NCBI GenBank assembly: GCA_002435785.1 | Contig: DIUC01000043.1 | Location: 64,250-91,931 of the forward strand | Source: Saprospiraceae bacterium UBA6168 | Lineage (GTDB): Bacteria > Bacteroidota > Bacteroidia > Chitinophagales > Saprospiraceae | Direction of reading: 5' to 3' | DNA: 27,682 bases | Shown: positions 23,036 through 27,682 of the stretch, piece after piece | Position numbering within the stretch: position 1 is the first letter of the stretch | Layout: every line of letters starts with the position of its first letter | The notes under the pieces: generated by a model | What the model saw: the letters and a program-made list of their open reading frames with translations, nothing else | Told to the model about the DNA's origin: nothing | Database searches by the model: none | Translations under genes and position numbers: made by a program

Positions 23036-23175
23036 GCGAGATACTATTGAGCTTTTGCTTGCGCAATAATAACCCAGATATTCCCTTTCCCCTCAACAAG
23101 CGTCAAAGAAAATGGCTTTCCTAATAAATGTTGTGATTCTAAGGGATGGGGAACCCCGTCTGTTCCAACCAAAAC

Positions 23176-24222
23176 CTATTGGTATTGGATGTAAATCGGC
23201 TTTGGTATCAACTCCAATACCTCCTCCGGCTGCATCACCTTAGGTGCCTTTTTTGTGTCGTGTTTGTAAAAAATCTTGAATCCAGAAAATTGTACAGGCT
23301 GTGGGTAAATCACATGCTGGTAAGTCCCTTTCTTCTTAGCCTTGCCGCCCCAGCCGTCCATTTGCACCACGATTTGCACTTCAGGCAACGGGGTGATATT
23401 TTGGTAGTTGGTCAACATCGGTTTTGTGAAGCGGTGAACGATTAAAATCTTCGGGGGAAGGTTGTGGAGTTTGACCAACCCCGCCAGGTAATTCGCCGCA
23501 TAGTTGATCTCCTCTGCATCGAAACTGCCGATTTTCTTGCCGGGGCGAGCGCCTGTTTTCATGGAAAACTCTGGGTCAATGCCCAGGTGTACGTTCGGCA
23601 TGGAAAGAAAGCTGTCCAACTCTGGTAATTCCTCCTCCAATGAACTCAATCCAATCTGGATGTCCAAAATGACGATGGCGTCAATTTTTTTGGCGATGGC
23701 AAGTGCCTTTTCGATTTGGGCCTTCGGCATCCGCTGGCGGTATTTGTTGTTTTTTCCAGGGCTTCGCTGTGCCGTGACGGCGATGTAATGAATGGCTGGC
23801 ACGACAGGCGTCAGAGAGTCCGCCGCCTCCCATCGCTTGGCCTCTGCTTTCAGCATTTCGAGCATTTCGTCTTCGGGATACTCGCCGAGAATGCCCATCC
23901 GTTTGGAGTAGAAATTGCCGTAATAGGCTATTACCCGGTTGAAGGGAAGCAATGCACCGGGCAGGGGATACGGCGTTTTCAGGGACAGCCATTTACCGCT
24001 TTTGTCGCCGACATGCAAGGCATCGAACCTGCTTTGGTAGTCGGCAGTATCCAATTTTGGGGTAGTGTCCTTTTGTTGTGTTTCGGCTTCAACGACGGGT
24101 GGTTTTGGATTTGAAGCAGGATTCCCCTCTGTCCTTGAACAAGCAATAATGAGAAAAAAAGACAAGAAAAAAAACAGGAAAAACAAGCGGGATTTGGGAG
24201 AAAAGAGGTTTTCGTAATGCAT
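23176..24222 (-). CDS. uncharacterised lipoprotein, possible TIM-barrel fold
   Basis: A 348-residue lipoprotein: a very hydrophobic signal (LFFLFFFLSFFLIIAC) with Cys28 as the lipidation site, then a low-complexity Pro/Asn/Gln linker to about residue 60. The body has repeated strand-helix units reminiscent of a TIM barrel: NRVIAYYGNFYSKRMGILGEYPED, VVPAIHYIAVTAQ, IDAIVILDIQIGLSS, NVHLGIDPEFSMK, PPKILIVHRF, VQIVVQMDGWGG. Acidic residues at strand ends (the Asp of ILDIQ, the Asp and Glu of GIDPEF) would suit a glycoside-hydrolase-like active site, but this is inference and no GH family can be named. The YYG..GxLGEYP segment resembles conserved hypothetical lipoproteins of other phyla. It is a single gene. 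Confidence 0.8.
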   Translation of the reverse strand: MHYENLFSPKSRLFFLFFFLSFFLIIACSRTEGNPASNPKPPVVEAETQQKDTTPKLDTADYQSRFDALHVGDKSGKWLSLKTPYPLPGALLPFNRVIAYYGNFYSKRMGILGEYPEDEMLEMLKAEAKRWEAADSLTPVVPAIHYIAVTAQRSPGKNNKYRQRMPKAQIEKALAIAKKIDAIVILDIQIGLSSLEEELPELDSFLSMPNVHLGIDPEFSMKTGARPGKKIGSFDAEEINYAANYLAGLVKLHNLPPKILIVHRFTKPMLTNYQNITPLPEVQIVVQMDGWGGKAKKKGTYQHVIYPQPVQFSGFKIFYKHDTKKAPKVMQPEEVLELIPKPIYIQYQ

Positions 24223-24368
24223 ATTTTGTTAGTGTTTGAAGGAGCGCACCTAATACAGGACTCCGTTTAAGTCAGAACCAGCACTATGGGCTAATGTTCA
24301 CCAGAGTGAATGCCAACTATGAGTAGGTGCTAAAACATTATCACTCCATGAAATCCTATTCTGCCTAT

Positions 24369-24385
24369 GGTTGCTAAAAGCAACC
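24369..24385. repeat. short perfect hairpin upstream of the T5orf172-like gene
   Basis: GGTTGCT (24369-24375) and AGCAACC (24379-24385) flank the loop AAA. It is 28 bp before the assigned TTG start and within the probable leader. It could influence translation or simply be a small repeat. Confidence 0.4.
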
Positions 24386-24413
24386 TACGCCGTCATTTCA
24401 CGTTGAACAGCAC

Positions 24414-24830
24414 TTGTCCAACTTACAAACGGCACCTCATAATAATCCGACGCTGCTAAACAACAAACGTAAATCAGGCAATGGCACAAGCAACCGGCAG
24501 TGGGTATATCTGTACCTCAACGTGCCGCTCATCCTCTTGGTGAAGGTGGGCATATCAGGCAATTACAAACGACGGGCGAGGCAGGTCGAAAAAACAACCT
24601 TTGGGTGGTCCATCCCCATCTTTGCCGTCAAAATACCCTTTGCGTGGCAATGCGAACAAACCATGCACCGCCTGTTTCGCTGGTTCAATATCCGCTATGG
24701 TGGAAGCAAGGAGTGGTATTTTTTTCCGGTGGCACCCTTGGCCATCCTAATCATGTCGCTGGCCTTGGTGCTGGAGTGGGTGATACTTTCCCTTATCGTA
24801 ATGGTGGGCCTGTGGTGGTTGAAAAATTAG
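24414..24830 (+). CDS. T5orf172 / GIY-YIG-like protein with C-terminal membrane segment
   Basis: A 138-residue protein. The core resembles the T5orf172/Mug113 branch of the GIY-YIG nuclease superfamily: VYLYL (31-35) as the first strand, VKVGISGNYKRRARQ (43-57) as the second strand and basic helix, CEQTMHRLFRW (80-90) as the E..LH..F helix, and GSKEWYFF (97-104) as the usual EWF end. Residues 105-136 are strongly hydrophobic, enough for one or two membrane passes, which is unusual for this family. The only plausible start before the domain is TTG 24414; an in-frame stop at 24375 bounds the frame and the first ATG lies inside the domain. The start is thus uncertain. Function is unknown; it may be a membrane-tethered nuclease or a degenerate relative. 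Confidence 0.65.
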   Translation: MSNLQTAPHNNPTLLNNKRKSGNGTSNRQWVYLYLNVPLILLVKVGISGNYKRRARQVEKTTFGWSIPIFAVKIPFAWQCEQTMHRLFRWFNIRYGGSKEWYFFPVAPLAILIMSLALVLEWVILSLIVMVGLWWLKN

Positions 24831-24861
24831 GCAATGAATCTGTGGCATTCAGCCGAAAATA

Positions 24862-24905
24862 AATGCCCCATGACCGCAGGACAAATCCAGCAATCATGGG
24901 GCATT
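24862..24905. terminator. bidirectional terminator-like hairpin between convergent genes
   Basis: AATGCCCCATGA (24862-24873) and TCATGGGGCATT (24894-24905) are perfect 12-bp arms around a 20-nt loop, placed between the stop codons of the convergent genes at 24830 and 24944. On the minus strand the stem is followed by TTATTTT, a modest T-tract; on the plus strand by CGTTTG. Confidence 0.6.
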
Positions 24906-24943
24906 CGTTTGAAAATGGGAAATGCAGGAACCCTATCAGCCCA

Positions 24944-25996
24944 TTATTTCCTCACAATGTTTTTTGCGAAACGCTGGCCTCCCACGGTTAGCACCATGGT
25001 ATAGCTCCCCGAGGCCAAGTTGCGGAGGTCAAACTGGTCGGTGAACTCGCCGCCAACCGCCTTGCGGGATGGTTTTGCCGCCACCAATTTGCCGTCTTTC
25101 CCAAAGATTTCAAGCTGCACATTTGCTGGTTCAGACAGGCGGAACATGACGTTCAGGAAATTGTCAACCGGGTTCGGGTAGGTGACGAACCGGAGGTCGG
25201 CCAAAGTAGGGTCTGCTACCCCAGAAACAGGCTTTGTGCCTACCAGCAACAGGTCGTCGAACATCAACAGGTTGTCGTCCGCCGAATCGTGGTGCCATGC
25301 CACATAGATGGTTTGCCCTGCAAAGGCAGCGAGGCTGATGCTGTGCGGCTCCAAAATCCCCGTGTGGATGCTCTCACCAGCAGCGGTGTCGGCGGCGACA
25401 AAATATTGTGAAAGCGTAAAGCCATCGGCATGGATATAACCGTTGGAAAATTCAAAATTTGACAAGATTACGCTGCCACTATTGCCAACAATATCCGTCA
25501 TTTCAGCTGCCCGGAACACGGTCGTCACCGTTGTGGTGCCTTCACTAAAATCTTGCGAGCCGACCAAGATTTTCACAGAATAGCCGTCAATGTATCGTGG
25601 TCCTTGGAAAGGCGCAGACTTCCAGTGGAGCGTGGCGTTGGCATCCACAATCTGCATGGCTGGACTGATGAGCCAGTTACTGGAGGAAGTATCGAAGCCC
25701 TCCAACCAAGAGCGGCTAACGAAAACGAAATTGGTATCCGTTGCTGGGATGGTATCCGGTGAGTTCCAATCCAAGTCAAGGAAATAGTTGCTGGGAAAAG
25801 CGGCTGCTGCAGCAATCCCGTCCTCGTCATAGTTTACCCACATGGTATCGGTTTCGCCAGGCTCAGGAAAAATGGCCATCCCTGCGCTTGGGTCCACTTG
25901 GAAGTCCAGAAAAAACAGGGTGTCGTTTTGCCCAAACAAACCAAAGGAAAGGAGAAGGGTGGCAGCAAGTGTTGTGATTTTGTAAAGTTTTTTCAT
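24944..25996 (-). CDS. T9SS type A sorting domain-containing protein with choice-of-anchor J-like domain
   Basis: A 350-residue secreted protein. Signal peptide 1-22 (LLLSFGLFGQ). A jelly-roll domain fills about 25-255: SNWLISPAMQIVDANATLHWKS, GYSVKILVGSQ, PHSISLAAFAGQTIYVAWHHDSADDNLLMFDDLLLVG are the hallmarks of the choice-of-anchor J / MAM-like family. The C-terminal T9SS type A sorting domain spans about 268-350 (LRFVTYPNPVDNFLNVMF ... GSYTMVLTVGGQRFAKNIVRK). It should be exported by Sec, moved across the outer membrane by T9SS, and then attached or released. No enzyme domain is present, so a binding or adhesive role is the simplest reading. It stands alone upstream of the dnaK terminator. 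Confidence 0.92.
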   Translation of the reverse strand: MKKLYKITTLAATLLLSFGLFGQNDTLFFLDFQVDPSAGMAIFPEPGETDTMWVNYDEDGIAAAAAFPSNYFLDLDWNSPDTIPATDTNFVFVSRSWLEGFDTSSSNWLISPAMQIVDANATLHWKSAPFQGPRYIDGYSVKILVGSQDFSEGTTTVTTVFRAAEMTDIVGNSGSVILSNFEFSNGYIHADGFTLSQYFVAADTAAGESIHTGILEPHSISLAAFAGQTIYVAWHHDSADDNLLMFDDLLLVGTKPVSGVADPTLADLRFVTYPNPVDNFLNVMFRLSEPANVQLEIFGKDGKLVAAKPSRKAVGGEFTDQFDLRNLASGSYTMVLTVGGQRFAKNIVRK

Positions 25997-26114
25997 ACCG
26001 TAAATGTTTTTTAATGAAAATGAAAATGAAGTGGGCTAAGGTATTTATAAAATTTTTAACCGCAAAACTCCATTGACATTTTGGGATTGAGCTGGTGTTG
26101 GAAAGGCTTTAAAC

Positions 26115-26149
26115 AAAAAAAAGGCGACAACTCTGCATAGAGTGTCGCC
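26115..26149 (-). terminator. intrinsic terminator of dnaK
   Basis: Read on the minus strand, GGCGAC..AGAGT hairpin arms (26144-26149 with 26123-26128, and 26139-26143 with 26130-26134, one bulged base, loop GCAT in + orientation) are followed by eight T residues (26122-26115). It lies 27 bp past the dnaK stop codon. This is the strongest terminator in the window. Confidence 0.9.
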
Positions 26150-26176
26150 TTTCGTAAAGCGTATCGTTGTCGGCTA

Positions 26177-27682
26177 TTACTTGCCGCTCACTTCTTCAAA
26201 TTCTACGTCAGTAACGTCTTCCTTGTTGCCAGCACCGCCATCCTGACCAGCCTCGTGGGCGTGGCCGTTGGTGTCGGCACCCGGCTGTTGTTGCGAAGCC
26301 TGGTACATGTCCTGGCTGGCAGCCTGCCAAGCAGCGTTGAGGTTGTTGGTGGCAGCATCAATGCCTTCTAGGTTCTCACCTTTGTGAGCATCTTTCAGTT
26401 CGGTCAAAGCGGCTTCTATGGCAGCAACCTTGTCGGCTGGTATTTTGTCCTTGTACTCCTTCAACTGCTTTTCCGTTTGGAAAATCAGGGAGTCGGCTTG
26501 GTTCAGCTTGTCCACCTTTTCACGAGTCTGGCGGTCGGTGTCGGCGTTGGCTTGTGCCTCGGCCTTCATCCGTGCTACCTCCTCCTTGCTTAAACCTGTG
26601 CTGGCCTCGATGCGGATGTTCTGCTGTTTGCCAGTGCCCTTGTCCACGGCGCTCACGCTGAGTATGCCGTTGGCGTCAATGTCGAAGCTGACTTCCACCT
26701 GTGGCAAGCCCCTCGGTGCGGGCGGAATACCATCGAGGATGAAACGGCCAACGCTGCGGTTGTCACGGGCCATCGGGCGCTCACCTTGCAGGATGTGGAT
26801 TTCCACGCTTGGCTGGTTGTCGGCAGCCGTTGAGTAGGTTTTCGATTTTTTCGTCGGAATGGTGGTGTTCGATTCTATGACCACGTCATAAACGCCGCCC
26901 ATTGTCTCGATGCCCAGCGAAAGCGGGGTCACGTCGAGCAGCAGCACGTCTTTGGTTTCGCCAGTGAGGACGCCTCCTTGGATGGCTGCACCAACTGCAA
27001 CTACTTCATCCGGGTTCACGCCCTTGTTCGGTTTTTTGCCAAAAAACTCCTCCACCACGGTCTGAATGCGAGGGATACGGGTGGAACCGCCTACGAGGAT
27101 GATTTCGTCAATATCACTTGCCGTGATACCAGCGTCTTTGATGGCTTGGCGGCAAGGCTCGATGGTGCGCTTCACGAGGTCGTCGCAGAGCTGCTCGAAC
27201 TTGGCACGGCTGAGTTTCAGCACGAGGTGCTTTGGCACACCGTCCACCGCTGTGATATAGGGCAGGTTGATTTCCGTTTCGGCAGAAGAAGAAAGTTCAA
27301 TTTTTGCTTTTTCGGCTGCGTCCTTCAAGCGTTGGAGCGCCATCGGGTCTTTGCGGAGGTCAATGTTTTCTTGCGATTTGAACTCATCTGCCAGCCAGTC
27401 AATGATTTTGTGGTCAAAGTCGTCGCCGCCAAGGTGAGTATCGCCATTGGTAGATTTCACTTCAAAAACGCCCTCGCCCAACTCAAGGATGGAGATGTCG
27501 AAAGTACCGCCACCGAGGTCATACACGGCGATGGTCATGTCCTTGTGGCGCTTGTCGAGGCCGTAGGCCAATGCAGCAGCAGTAGGCTCATTGATGATAC
27601 GGCGTACTTTCAGGCCGGCGATTTCACCTGCCTCCTTGGTGGCTTGGCGCTGGGAGTCGTTGAAGTAGGCCGGCACCGTGAT
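26177..27682 (-). CDS. dnaK: molecular chaperone DnaK (Hsp70), C-terminal 502 residues, truncated by window edge
   Basis: ATP-dependent chaperone that binds exposed hydrophobic segments with DnaJ and GrpE. The visible frame runs to the right edge (…ITVPAYFNDSQRQATKEAG), so about the first 140 residues are missing. Seen in order: NEPTAAALAYG, the phosphate-2 loop YDLGGGTFDISIL, the adenosine motif ILVGGSTRIPRIQ, the interdomain linker DVLLLDVTPLSLGIET, the beta-sandwich substrate domain (VEIHILQGERPMA, GIPPAPRGLPQVEVSFDIDANGILSVSA), and the helical lid ending in a Gly/Gln/Ala-rich tail with the conserved acidic end DVEFEEVSGK. No frameshift or missing motif is visible. Apparent start codons within the window are internal. 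Its promoter and any CIRCE/sigma-32-like control lie outside the window. Confidence 0.98.
   Translation of the reverse strand: MTVPAYFNDSQRQATKEAGEIAGLKVRRIINEPTAAALAYGLDKRHKDMTIAVYDLGGGTFDISILELGEGVFEVKSTNGDTHLGGDDFDHKIIDWLADEFKSQENIDLRKDPMALQRLKDAAEKAKIELSSSAETEINLPYITAVDGVPKHLVLKLSRAKFEQLCDDLVKRTIEPCRQAIKDAGITASDIDEIILVGGSTRIPRIQTVVEEFFGKKPNKGVNPDEVVAVGAAIQGGVLTGETKDVLLLDVTPLSLGIETMGGVYDVVIESNTTIPTKKSKTYSTAADNQPSVEIHILQGERPMARDNRSVGRFILDGIPPAPRGLPQVEVSFDIDANGILSVSAVDKGTGKQQNIRIEASTGLSKEEVARMKAEAQANADTDRQTREKVDKLNQADSLIFQTEKQLKEYKDKIPADKVAAIEAALTELKDAHKGENLEGIDAATNNLNAAWQAASQDMYQASQQQPGADTNGHAHEAGQDGGAGNKEDVTDVEFEEVSGK

Noticed and set aside
23145..23160. GATGGGG/CCCCGTC hairpin as terminator of the 23176-24222 gene
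   Set aside because: The stem is only 7 bp with a 2-nt loop and no T-run follows on the minus strand, so it is not supported as a terminator.

Overview
The window looks like chromosomal DNA of a free-living Bacteroidota, most likely of the Saprospiraceae/Chitinophagales type. Four things point there. There are two secreted proteins with type IX secretion (T9SS) C-terminal sorting domains. There is a TonB-dependent receptor with an N-terminal carboxypeptidase-like regulatory domain. Several starts have Bacteroidota-type -7 boxes (TAnnTTTG) in front of them. Shine-Dalgarno sequences are weak or absent. I see no phage, transposon, CRISPR array, tRNA or rRNA.

Layout: 1-60 is the possible tail of a gene cut by the left edge. 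After about 490 bp of non-coding DNA with one perfect hairpin come arr (rifamycin ADP-ribosyltransferase, +), a secreted TonB-C-domain protein (-), a Tat-type dienelactone hydrolase (-), a Uma2-family nuclease (+) and an outer-membrane beta-barrel receptor (-). The RNase P RNA gene rnpB (-) lies at 5912-6697 and is about twice the normal size. It is followed by a small lipoprotein (-), a class A penicillin-binding protein (+), an unrecognised two-part protein (-), a large T9SS-exported choice-of-anchor-B protein (-), a papain-fold protein that has lost its catalytic residues (-) and a second secreted TonB-C protein with TPR-like repeats (-). Next come a DUF4153 membrane protein (+), a 59-residue orphan peptide (-), methylglyoxal synthase (+), a 1034-residue exported coiled-coil protein (+), an SDR oxidoreductase (-), a lipoprotein (-), a T5orf172/GIY-YIG-like membrane protein (+), a second T9SS cargo protein (-) and the C-terminal 502 residues of DnaK (-), cut by the right edge.

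Most genes are single transcription units with alternating strands, so there is little operon structure to connect functions. The shared theme is the cell envelope: peptidoglycan synthesis, outer-membrane uptake, TonB-like periplasmic modules, lipoproteins and T9SS cargo.

Two things stand out. First, rnpB is 786 nt because two arms are expanded. One is P12 (closed by an 18-bp perfect inverted repeat) and the other is an arm just before P18. Both are built from heptameric short tandem repeats that also occur in intergenic DNA elsewhere in the window; without them the RNA is about 381 nt, a normal type A size. Second, the coiled-coil protein has hydrophobic anchor residues spaced 11-11-18 for hundreds of residues. 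This is a 40-residue super-repeat equal to 11 helical turns (3.636 residues per turn), which predicts an almost straight rod. A pseudo-peptidase with all three catalytic positions replaced is a third point of interest.
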